From contig OX578136.1 of the NCBI GenBank assembly GCA_951213105.1, positions 71,278,230-71,342,229 on the forward strand: a stretch of 64,000 nucleotides of DNA, read 5' to 3'. Under the pieces are notes generated by a model, which worked only from the letters and a program-made list of their open reading frames with translations, did no database searches and was not told the DNA's origin. Positions 39,228-50,730 of this stretch are shown one piece after another. The stretch's first letter is position 1. Each line of letters begins with the position of its first letter. The stretch comes from Amaurobius ferox (lineage: Eukaryota; Arthropoda; Arachnida; Araneae; Amaurobiidae). The translations under genes were made by a program, and so were the position numbers.

Positions 39228-41163
39228 CTAGAATTTTTCCTTTCTACTGATTGCATACAGTCGGACCAAGTCTGACATGGGACATCATGGATACCCCGTC
39301 GCTTTAATTCGTTTACGAAGAGGGAGGATATCGCCCCTTCCCATCCTTATAATTTCACAAAAGAAATCTGTAGACAAGAATCGTTTTAGTAGTCAGCTGG
39401 ATGTGATTGATATGAGGTGTAAACTTGAATGAATGAAACTTACCTGCTAGTGTTATAAACGTATCTATTTTAGCAAGTGCAATTCTAGAAAATTGCTCTC
39501 CGCTTCCCTGTAGGGATCGGTTTTGTTTATTACCTTGTCGACAAGGTCGATATCGCCTTTCTTAACATCAAATAATGATAGATTCTGCCGTTAAACACAA
39601 AGATATTGTGAAGCTATTTCTATCTCTACCCGGACGACTTGCATTGAACTAAGGAGACCTTCTTTCAGTTTGTTTTGATTATTTTGGGAATCAGATAATC
39701 TTCAAGTAATTTTGGAAAAAAATTATAAATTCATACACAGATGTTCTATAATAAATATTTTATCTTCAGCAATGTTCACGGACCCCTAACAGTCGCTGGG
39801 CCCCAGTATCGTGGTCCCAACTGTCTCCCCCCCCCCTGTGTGGGGGCCCTGCCCGAAACAATAAACTCGCCTCCCTTCATCATCATATCTTCAATCAATT
39901 GACATGAATATCTCGTAAGTTTAAAATTATTAGCTAGTTCCTCAAATTGACCTGAGACGAGCACTTTTCTAATTAGATGTGTCAACATATTCAACAGAGA
40001 TTATTCACCAGATATTACTCACTGATAAAGTATCCTTCAGAACATTTATTGTGAACGACAAGAAACCGTTGAAAGTTGTAATCAGAGGACTCCCGATACC
40101 CACCGACACTGAACTTATCAAAAATCACTTGAAAAATGTTTGATTCAAAATCTTTAATATTACCCAGCTCCACAGAGGGCCGAAAACTAGATATGTGTTA
40201 ATTGGTCTTCACATCCTTGAATTCTTGTGTCCAATTCGCTATTAAAATTTAGTTTCTCTGCCCACTTATTACTCAAGCAGACACAATATATTAGTTCATG
40301 ACGTATTTCCCAATTCTTTGTAATTTTATTTGGACTTGCTGAACATAGATAACTTTACACCGTCAGTCCAAGGGTAGAGTTTTGAGACGGCCTACAGAGC
40401 ATTTGCTCTGTTGTCAGTACGATCCTGTCTCTGTCACCCTGAATTATCTGAATGTGAGGATGAATTCTAGGTGCCAAGCGTGTATTCGGATATGGATGGT
40501 CCATAATGCATATTAAACATCACTTGGCCCTTCTGTGCATCGTTCAAATTGTTTTTCCTTTCTATGCACCATTCTATTGTAGCATTTTAGAGTAAATAAA
40601 ATCCTATATGTATATGTCTTATCTCAGTGAAACTTGCATGACCCAATAACTCATCAGAGTATTTTGCTATAGCGTTTGAATTTGGTATAATCACAACTTC
40701 ATGAGTTTATGCCTGATTTACTCTTCCGTGCTTAACGAAGATAGTGTATATATCCCCTTTAGTAATTGTGAAAAAGGCCCATCCTCTTGAAAAAGTGGAA
40801 AATCCTGACAATTATCTTTAATTATAGAAAATAAGCATTATTTAGAAAATATCAACAAGATTTGATTGTGACATATATAAATTGTATGTATAAATTGGAT
40901 GTATAGCCACGTCCACATTTGTTCAATCCCATATTTAGCATTCGGAGTTTTCTTGAGGCATTGAAATAGTTTTTATTTGCTGTGGTAGCGGTCTCAGAAC
41001 CAAATTGTGGGAAGAGATTCCGCCACGCACAAAACGGCCAGGTGATCGTATATCACAACAAAAACAATATAGAAATTTATAGTGGTAATTATCATACTTG
41101 TAACCAACAACCCAGGCATTATTTAGATGAGGTTTTCCCAGTCTAGAAGAATTATATTCTAGA
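39228..41163. other. Non-Helitron DNA between units 5 and 6
   Basis: No gene is supported. A GC-rich patch at 39779-39856 (GGGCCCC strings, C-runs) stands out and may be the end of an old DNA transposon. At 40365-40560 a more GC-balanced stretch, with a weak B-box-like CAGTACGATCC, may be an old SINE, but no ends were found. Confidence 0.4.
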
Positions 41164-44100
41164 CTAGCAGCATACCCGTTCTTCGTACGGAGTATATAAT
41201 ATAAAGAAACTTGAAATTCATAATCATGCCCAAATTCTTATAGTATACTAAATGACATGTTTAATCAAAATATTCTGTTAAAATATTTAATATAATGCTC
41301 CTAAAAAGAAGTTTAAGAATCTCTGTTCTCGCTATATAAAATTATCTTCATGGACATATCTGAAGAATAAAACATCTTGGACCCCTTATGTAAGCAAATA
41401 CAAAAAAAAATATGGAATTGAATCAATATATGCAAAATAAAAGAGTTAAAATTGTATGGGACCCGTACTAATTATATACGCGAATATTAGAAAATATAAC
41501 CTGTATTAGTAGATTACATGTATAAATTGAAAATACCAATAAACCCGTAATCTTTAAATCTGAAGACAGTCATTTATTCCAATATATGTCAAAATTAAAA
41601 GTGCTAAAATTATATGGGAAGATATAGATTACCCGTTTGCAATATGAAGATTACCCGTTTTGCAATATGAGTCACAAATGTTTTTTGGTAAAATACAACA
41701 GACGACGTAATAAATTGAATATATAATTAATCCCCTTAATCTTCATACCAGAAGACTGTACTTGATTCCAATATATATGCCAATACATGTCAAAATATAT
41801 GCCAATATACCTGTACTATTTATATTCTCGTAGGTTAGAAGATATACCCGTGCATTCCTAGAAGATTACTCGTACAACGTACAATATGCGTGTGTCAGCA
41901 ATTTTTGCCGCAATAAAACAATGGCGTAATAACTTAAAAATATCCATAATCCCTGAATCAATAATTCCGGAAAATATCAATAATAATAATATTTAAACCT
42001 GAAGAGTATAATTGATATTATCCAGTCCAAAATGAAATGGCAATGAAATTTATTTTATATACATATCTTCATTATTCAAATCGGAAAGGATTTAATAAAA
42101 ATCGTCTGCCGCATAAACACATTGGATTTAAATCCGTTGCTAAGCGATATGATATCATTTGCTTCAAATAAATTGGTAGAAAAAATATCGTCTAAATAGT
42201 TATATTTCTATGGAACATTTGGCGACAGTTTCGTCAAATTAGCGACATTTTAAAAAATCGCCAAATTTATCGCCAAGTGGGACTGTAGAACTGACAGTTC
42301 CACTTTGCGACAAATTGACGAAATATCATCACAATACTATCCCCTAACAAAAAACAATTAATATCATTTATGTAGCGCAATTTTATCAATTTCAAGATAT
42401 TTTTATAGATTTGAAAACATTTTTATCTATTTGGTGACATTTTAAAAATTCGCTAAATGTATTACTAAGTAGGATGGGTGGTCTGACAGATAAATGCTAA
42501 CCAAACATCATTTCAGTACTCTCTTCTAACAAAACAAAAAAAAATTTCATTGATATATAGAAGACCCAAGCCACACGACCAACCCGAAGGTTTATGGCAG
42601 CTGTTTGTGTGTCGTTTATATCAATTTGGCGACATTTCCGTCAATTTGGCAAAGTTTAAGAAAAGTTGTCAAATTAGCGATATCCCTCCAAATTCGTAGC
42701 TTTGAATTTGCAGATCTGAATGAAACTTTCTTATCCCGTTTCAATATACTAAATGAAAACACTACAATTGTATTAGAAGATATACCCGCTCTACTCTTTT
42801 TCTGTTTCAACAATTGGCTATATGAATTTATTGGCTAAACACAATATATGAGTTTAGTAGCTAAATACGATATAAGCTTGAAAACTCTTTGCCAAAATAA
42901 ATTAAATTGATGTACGCAGTCAGCAATTAATATAATTAAAAGAAAAATCAAACCGTCCATTCATAAGATATACTTTTATATCCATTTATCCATTTATTTA
43001 TTATTTAAATCGAAAAAAAATAATAAAAACATTAACAAACACATTTAATTTAATTGCGATGCCGAGCAACATGATATATCCTCCTAAAATGTTAAAATTT
43101 ATTAACCACTAACAGCACACCCGTTATTCGTACGGAGTGTATAATTTAAAGAAACTTAAAGTTCGCAATCATGTGCAAATTCTGTTAAAATATTAAATTT
43201 ATTGCTCCTAAAGAGAAGTTTAGGAATATATGTTCTCACTATGCAAAATTATCTTCACTATCAGATCTGAAGAATAAAACATCCTGCCCCTTTTTGTAAG
43301 CAAATTTACAGAAGAAAAAATAGGAATTGAATGAATATATGCAACCCCGTACTAATTATATTGTCGCAGATCAGAAAATATGCCAATGTGTTAGTAGAAG
43401 ATTACCCGTATTACAATATGCGTCTCAAAAATATTTGCCCAAATAAAAGAGATGACGTAATAAATTGAAAACATCAATAATATCCGTACTCTTTATTCCA
43501 GAAGGTCGTAATTGATTCCAATATATGCCAATATATATCAAAACATATGTCAATATACCTGTACTACTTATATTCTCGTAGATTAAAAGATATACACGTG
43601 TATTTGTAGAAGATTCGTACAACATACAATATATGAGTTTAAACAATTTTTGTCATAATAAAATAATTGCATAATAACTTGAAAATATCAATAATCCTTG
43701 AATCAATTATCCCCGAAAATATAAATAATAATAATTTTTAAACCTGAAGACCGTAATTGATATTATCCAGTCAAAAATGCTATAAGAAAAATCAAATCGT
43801 TCTTTTCTAAAATATATTTTTATATCCATTTATTTATTATTCAAATCGAAAAAATAATTATTAAAATTAACAGACAGATTTAATTTAATTGCGTTTCTGA
43901 GTAACATGATATAAGATAGAATCTTATAACATGTTAAATATGTCATGTCTTATAACATAAACTGCGAAATTAAATAACGATTTTGATTTCTCTATACTTC
44001 TCATTGTTCCGTAAAAGCTTGTTTTAAATAAACCATGAACCATGGAGGTAGATTTCCCCTTTAAATCATGTTTCAAACAATTCATGTTTTCAGAAAGTGA

Positions 44101-44506
44101 CTAATTAACGCAAAAAATCTCCCATCAAACTCAGAGATTAAATTTTAATTCGCTTTCAAACGATTTTCAAGCTTTTCGTTTGGATAAACCACGGAGTTAG
44201 GGAGTAGAACTCCTAGGAAAAAGTTCCGTTTTTCATTAATATCTCGACAACCCCAGGTCTTAGAAACTCGAAACTTGGACAAAATTTATGAGGAGATATT
44301 TCAAGGCTATTCACCAAATTTCATTAAATTCGGTTCAGCCGTTTTTCCGTGATGATGAGACAAACGAAAATTTCGTTTTTTACTAATATCTCGAGAACCA
44401 CTGGTCGTAGAAACTCAAAACACGGATATAATTTTAAGTGGGGCTATTTCTGGGCTACCCACAAAATTTCATCAAATTCGGTTCAGCCGTTCTCCCGTGA
44501 TGGTGT

Positions 44507-44552
<46 letters not shown>

Positions 44553-44574
44553 TTTTCATTTTTATTTATATAGA
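41164..44574 (-). mobile_element. Helitron unit 6 (long chimeric form)
   Basis: 3.41 kb with complete termini: A|CTAGCAGCATACCCG at the left and TTTATTTATATAGA|T at the right. It carries the same internal dead terminus as unit 2 (43110-43145) and an expanded (CAGA)n tract. It is almost identical to unit 2 over its length, with small differences such as a short direct duplication near 41625-41665 (ATTACCCGTTTTGCAATATG). No helicase or Rep frame. Confidence 0.88.
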
Positions 44575-45648
44575 TTTGGATATTTTTTTTTCATTTGAAA
44601 AGTATTTTGTATTTTGTATTTTAAGCCTTGGAACCTATGCATTTTGTATCGTAAATACGTTTCAAATGTACTTATCCCAACTGTGACCTACCGGCACACA
44701 CGAGTTTACGAGTTAACATCGCCTTATGGACATCTTTTACTTTATGAAAATATTAAATGATCTGTGGACAGACAGTAGCAGTTAAAACGTTATTTTGATG
44801 CATGGAAGCACATGTTTCTCATTGCCTTCTTTGTTCGCTGTGTTTTCGTACAAGGAAGTTGGATGTTCAATGTAATTATAATATACTTTTATTTTTATTT
44901 CATGTGTTTAATGTGATCTTTGTGAAATGCATAGACATATTGAGAATACATGCTCATGATTTTCGAACGGGTACGAAAGTAACACAATTCACTGGGACGA
45001 CTACAACATTTGTCTCCGAAAAAATTAGTTTGCTGTATCCATACTAAATTGCATGTATATTAAAGAAAACTCGAGTACGAATCTCCACTCGACTGTCTCA
45101 TTCAGTCGTACTCCAGAGTGTTTGGTTCTACCTCTTTCCGTTATGAGCAGTAAAAAAATACTTTTTCATAATTCATACAATTAAGTTACAAATGTCTTAC
45201 GTTTTGCTTCAAATATTCGCAATATTTAAATTTGTTATTTTCAAGTAATAAATACAATATAAAATAACAATATTCGTTTTGTTATTATTTGTCCTGTTGT
45301 GATTAACCCCCACACAAAGATTTTCGAAATATAGAAGACTGATCTTAGCATTTCTCATAACATACATCCATTTGAAATAGAGGTATGTTACTATAAATGT
45401 TTAATATATGCATTGCACAATATTTTCTTTATCAAAAGTGGAATTTTTATTTTTTGTTGAAAGAAATAAATTTATTAAAAATATTTTTTTCTCAAACTGT
45501 TCCAATTGTACCTTGTCTCCTTATGATACCACGCAATGTAACAGTATAGAAATAAAATGAGAAATAGCAATAAAATACATAAAATATGAATATAATGAGT
45601 AGTGTTATAACGCTTTATCTATTCTAAGGCTGTCAGACATATTATGTT
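44575..45648. other. AT-rich DNA, nothing recognised
   Basis: The first ~100 bases carry degenerate AAAGTATTTTGTATTTTGTA repeats similar to 23095-23180. An 81-codon frame at 44802-45047 has no recognisable domain. Confidence 0.45.
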
Positions 45649-46229
45649 ACATTGTATCACGAAAAGGAATGATCCGAAACAAAATAACACATTTACAAGA
45701 TCCAGAGAGGGAGAAAGGTGTGCAGATATATTATCTAATCTTTTAGGTATATGACTATTTATGAATTAATGACCCTAGCTTTTAACCTATGTACTAGCAT
45801 CGAACTATACTAACCTATTTATTAACTATCTTAATAATATATGTCTTATTTTGCATGTGATTTCAGAAGGTATTTCTTTATGTTGCTCATATGCCTTCGA
45901 AACCGATGACTATCCAACTTATTTTATTATAAAACATTTACATTGTATCAAGAAAGTAGAAAGTAATTCTCAAAAACAAAATAACACATTTACAAGATCC
46001 AGAGAGGGAGAAATGTGCAGGTATATTATCTAATCTTTTAAGTATGTTACTATTTATGGATTAATGACACTAGCTTTTAACCTATGTACTAACATCATAC
46101 TATACTAACCTATGTATTAACTATCTTAATAATAGATGTCTTATTTTGATGTTATTTCATAAGATATTTTTTATGTTGTCATATACCTTCGAAACCGATT
46201 ACTTTTCTACTTATTTTATCATAAATCAC
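45649..46229 (+). repeat. Tandem duplication, two 291 bp copies
   Basis: Copy 1 (45649-45939) and copy 2 (45940-46229) both run from ACATTGTATCA through AACACATTTACAAGATCCAG, CTTTTAACCTATGTACTA and CCTTCGAAACCGAT to a TTATTTTAT end, head to tail. They differ by scattered substitutions and small indels. No coding; short frames exist in both. Confidence 0.92.
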
Positions 46230-46857
46230 TTAAGATGGTAGTGGAATTTCCGGTGTTTGAATCCTTCTATTGCTATTTTCCAGTCAAATAAGGTTTAAGA
46301 TTTTATTTTATTATATTTTTCATTTCTCACGAATGTACTCAGAGATAAACTATTTATTGACAGACGCCTGCTGTCTCATGGTAATTCCCTCTAAATTTCA
46401 AAGACGGAGAAGAAAGCTGTTTTTTTATATCCGAAACCATTTTATACTTTTAAAACAACTGTTGATGCTGCTGTTAAATGTTTTAATCACAGTTCATTTT
46501 AAAAATCAGTCCGAGTGAATTTTTATACTATTTTTCCTATTTTCATACAGTGTGTCAGCAAGGTGATTTATTTACCTTACTACTGTTTGCAGTTTAAATG
46601 TCGGTGTAAACTTATAAAATCAAACCAAATTTGAACACAAAAACTTAAAAAGAAGTGAAATAAATAAATAAATATGCTTTCATTAATTAAATGTTCGGTT
46701 TATACACAGAGTTTAATAAAACATGAGAGTATGAAAATTACGTTAAGATAACTCTGTTAAGATATTTCGCTTTTCTGGGAATTTGGTCTAGTTAGCATCG
46801 CATGATTAGACTCAAGTCATAAAAGTCACAAAAAATTTCTTTTGACCTACAAGCTTG
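46230..46857. other. AT-rich DNA, nothing recognised
   Basis: No gene or repeat ends seen. An 82-codon plus-strand frame (46270-46518) has no recognisable domain. Confidence 0.45.
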
Positions 46858-49800
46858 ATAGTACAGTCAATAGGTATGGAAAAAGGGGCTTGACTTGCAA
46901 AAGGTGGAGTAGAAGATTTTATTTTTTGTATTTGTATGTATTACTGCCAACATGAAAAAACCAAGTTATCCAACATGGCCGACCTCGGGAAAAATTTTGG
47001 CAGCCAAAAAACTATGAAATTTTACGACTTTTTTTTATTTTTTCAAAATATCACAGAAACGATCGACTTTTGCGATTCTTTCTCAATATAAAATTTAAAG
47101 ATAATTAAATTTTCTACAATTTTCACAATTACAACTTTTTTATAACACGAATACTAAGTGCGCTACAGATTTTTGAAAGTTAACATTTTTTTCTCAATTT
47201 GATAAAACTCAAATAAAAATCGGTTTTATTTTATTCTTAATTTCTATTTACTTCTCCTCCAAATGCGAAACACATATTTTGCTTATATTGTTGATGCGTA
47301 AAATATTGGATGCATGAAAAGGTGTCGGAGGATGGGGAGGGAGAGGGGAAACGTCGCCAGTTGGGGGTGGCCTTGAGGAATGGCGGTTGCTTCACAGCTG
47401 AAAGCGAGATAAGCCATATTACTCACAACCTGCACCAATAATGCCTGTCTAATGGGTATTGCTGCAAAATTTAGACAAGCCTTGTGTGTTCTCGAATGTA
47501 AGGGACCCACAGCAAAATTATGGGCTCAATATTTTCGTATGATAACACTCCTCAAACAGTTCACCGAGGCTGAGCGTATAGGCAACTGGAAACTTCCTTT
47601 TGACTCCATTCAAAAAGCACTACCATTTTTCCATGCAGCTGGCAATTTCTTATACGCCAAAAGTGCGCATCTCTACCTTCAAGGCATGTTGAAACTAGAA
47701 CAATTAATGGGCCCAACTGAATTTCACGACTTCTCCACAAAAAGGAAATTCAGCATAAGACGCTCCAATAAGTATACTGGTGTGGAATTTCATCTTCTGA
47801 CCAGACCATTGAACAGACACTTATGAGGAATATGAAAGCCTGTGGAGGAGTCACACGTGGAAGAGGATTTTCAGACGGTGTTTTAGCAAAATGGACTTTG
47901 GCAATGATATTCATGCAAAATGTTTGTGATGAAATTGAACAATTCTGTGATGTACATTATTAAACATGACAATGGTCGCTCATGGAAATTTTAAAAAGGT
48001 GACCTTCAAGAGGAAAGACAAAGTTGTAACCCTTGAATCGGTTGACAGCAGTATTAAAGCAGGAATCCTCAAAGTAACTGCTATTGATCCGCTGACACTT
48101 TTCCAAAGATTGTGTCTTTCGAAACAGTCTGATGAAGACTTAAAAATGTTTTTTACTTATGAACTTGCACCCTACCCGATATCACTTTTCTCCGAAGAAG
48201 GCATACGGAAAGGTACAAAGTCTTCATTATACATGGCTTTCACCCCAGTCGATTGCAAAGAAATTGCAGGGAAGAAACAGTTTGCAGTTATAGATGGAGG
48301 ATGCCTCCTACGCAAAGTTATTTGGCCTCAAAATACTTCCTTTGCTAATATAACTAAGCATTATTCTTCATTTCTTAAGAGACATTCTGGATCGCGAGTT
48401 GTGGTTGTATTCGATGGGTATCCTGCACGTACTGGCACCAAAAGATCTGAGCGATTGCGTCGTATGAGGATGCACCATTCCCCTGAAGTAATCTTTGAAG
48501 CGAATGCGATCAACCAAGTCTCCCAAGAAAAATTTTTGGCAAATAATCAAAACAAGAGTCGTCTGATCGAACTTCTGAAAGCTAATTTTGAAGAGTGTGA
48601 TATTGAAGTCAAGCATGCTCAAGAGGACGCTGACTTACTGATCGTCAACACTGCCATTTCGAAGGCAAAAGAACTTGAAAATGTGATCGTAGTTGGGGAG
48701 GATATCGATCTGCTAGTTCTGATGACAGGGTTAGGCCAGTCATTCAGCAACTTATTCTTTCTTAAGCCTAGGAGAGGGAATGCTGGCAATGTGTTATTTT
48801 CAACTATATCATTTAAGTTCGACCCAGGCAATATCCTGTTCATCCATGCATTTAGTGGATGTGATTCCACATAAGCCATCTTTAGTCAAGGCAAAATTAA
48901 ATTGTGCAAGATTGTCAACAAATCGCCTGAAGTGAAGAAAGTCACTGAAACATTCATGGATCCACTCAGCAGTCACGATGATATAGCTGCAGCTGGAGAA
49001 AAAATTCTGAAAACATTATACACAGGCGACATCCATTCTGACCAATCCTTGAACACTTTGCGATTTAATCTGTTTGCAAAATCAGTCTCCAACAGAAAAA
49101 TAAATCTCGCACGATTACCACCTACGTGCGATGCTGCACGCTACCATTCCTACAGGTGCTACTACCAAGTTCAAAGCTGGTTAGGCAATGGCACCAACCC
49201 GGAGGAATGGGGTTGGGCGTGCAGCATGGAAGATCTATTGCCTGTTGACACAAAAAGAAATTCAGCATCTGAGAATCTTCTGAAGACTGATGTGTCTTGC
49301 GCTTGCAAGAAAGGGTGTAGTGGACCCTGCTCTTGTCGCAAGGCAGGTTTGAAATGCTCCAGCAAGTGCAAGCACTGCAGTGACATGGGATGTGACAATG
49401 TCGTACCAATTTCATCTTTGGATGATACTGAAGAGGAAGATGACTTACTCCACCAGCTCTTGAAACCACTGCAATACGTGGATGAACAACTTGAGGATGA
49501 CAACTTCCTTCCACTTCCTACGGTTGCTGAACCCGAAGAAGAACACACATCTTAAAAACGTCTTCGAAGAGGATAAATATGTATGTTTTCAGTTTTACTT
49601 ATTAATTTCCTTTCTTTAATTGTTTCAAACCTGTATGAATCTTCTTGTAATTTGTATATAAATGTTAAATTTCTGCAATTTTTTTTTAAGATAATTATTT
49701 GTTTTTGTACTTTAAACAAGTTTGGGCATTTGTGGAGATTATTTAAATTTAATTTGGTGCATTGGTATTATTATTCATTATATTGATGTATTATACCTAG

Positions 49801-50413
49801 AAAATTAGTTGAATTACAACACACACGTCATTAATTTTTGCTTATTAATGCTTTATTATTATTTCGCTTATTATCACTCCCATATTTATTCATTCACATT
49901 CAAATATCGCTTCTGTGTAGGTAAAACATCAGAATAAAATGTATTGTGAAATATAATATATGTTGCAGTTGTACAATATGAACATGTGCTGTTATTGGAG
50001 TCTGATCGAGTCGTCTGCGAAATGTGAGGGGGAGAATTGTGACTGCGGGGTCAGGTGGGCAAGGAGTGTTAATGCGTTTTTTTACTGAGAAAAAATGTCA
50101 GATTTTAAGAAGTTGTAGTGCGCTTACTATTCGTGCTATAAAATAGTTGTAATAGTAAAAATTGTAGGAAATTTAATTATCTTTAAATTTTATATTGAGA
50201 AAGAATCGCAAAAGTCGATCGTTTCTGAGATATTTTGAAAAAACCAAAAAAAGTCATAAAATTTCGTGGTTTTTCGGCCGCCAAAAGTTCTCCCGGGGTC
50301 GGCCATGTTGGATAACTTGTTTTTTTCATGTTGGCATCAATATATACAAATGCAAAAAAAAATCTTCTACTCCACCTTTTGCAAGGTACAATGTATCTAC
50401 GGACTGGACTATG
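46858..50413 (+). mobile_element. 3.55 kb TIR element carrying nuclease/CXC gene
   Basis: Long terminal inverted repeats enclose the broken gene described in the next entry. The left arm is about 46858-47196 and the right arm about 50085-50413. The arms share CTTGCAAAAGGTGGAGTAGA, AACATGGCCGAC and CGATCGACTTTTGCGATTCT in mirror order, with moderate divergence. The outermost shared part reads ATAGT(C)CAGTC. I could not fix the exact ends or a target duplication. Enclosing TIRs plus a nuclease gene argue for a DNA transposon; the XPG-like domain suggests the Academ superfamily from memory, which is unproven. Confidence 0.75.
47452..49555 (+). pseudogene. XPG/FEN1-like nuclease + CXC domain protein, broken
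   Basis: Three frames must be followed: 47452 to about 47790 (AKLWAQYFRMITLLKQFTEA), about 47790-47960 (DQTIEQTLMRNMKACGGVTR), and 47966-49555, which is interrupted by one TAA at 48872. In the last segment the acidic residues of an XPG/FEN1-type nuclease are in order. Counted from Met 47966 they are D110 (AVIDGG), D150 (VVVFDGYP), E220/D221 (AQEDADLL), E245, D246 and D248 (VGEDIDLLVL) and D300 (SGCDST). After the stop come LPPTCDAARYHSYRCYYQVQ and a cysteine cluster (CACKKGCSGPCSCRKAGLKC, then C-x3-C-x2-C) typical of tesmin/TSO1-like CXC DNA-binding domains, then an acidic tail. The N-terminal part of the family seems missing, and a block before 47966 may be deleted. A role as transposase is inferred from the TIRs, not shown. 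Confidence 0.75.
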
Positions 50414-50730
50414 ATGTTATCTTAAATAAATATTTAATTTAAGATTATTTTGAGAACAAGTTTTTGAAATGACTTGTGTGCAAAACTTTTTTAACTCTGA
50501 AGATGGTTATTATGCAAATGGAATATTAATGCATCATCGATTTGAGTGAATAATCAAACACCATATATTCTTATTTTAGATTTATGATAGAGTAAATATA
50601 TGCATTGAACTGGCAGCGCCTTGCAACATGCATAGACGTTAGATTTAAACACACAAAAATTGGTCTTAAACAAGACAATTAATATTTCCCTAGTAAAATA
50701 ATATACATCACACATTAATGTAGAGAACAT

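Noticed and set aside
39779..39994. 72-codon frame ending in GPRYWGPATVRGP
   Set aside because: Its C-terminal part is a translation of a GGGCCC-rich patch, and the rest has no recognisable domain.
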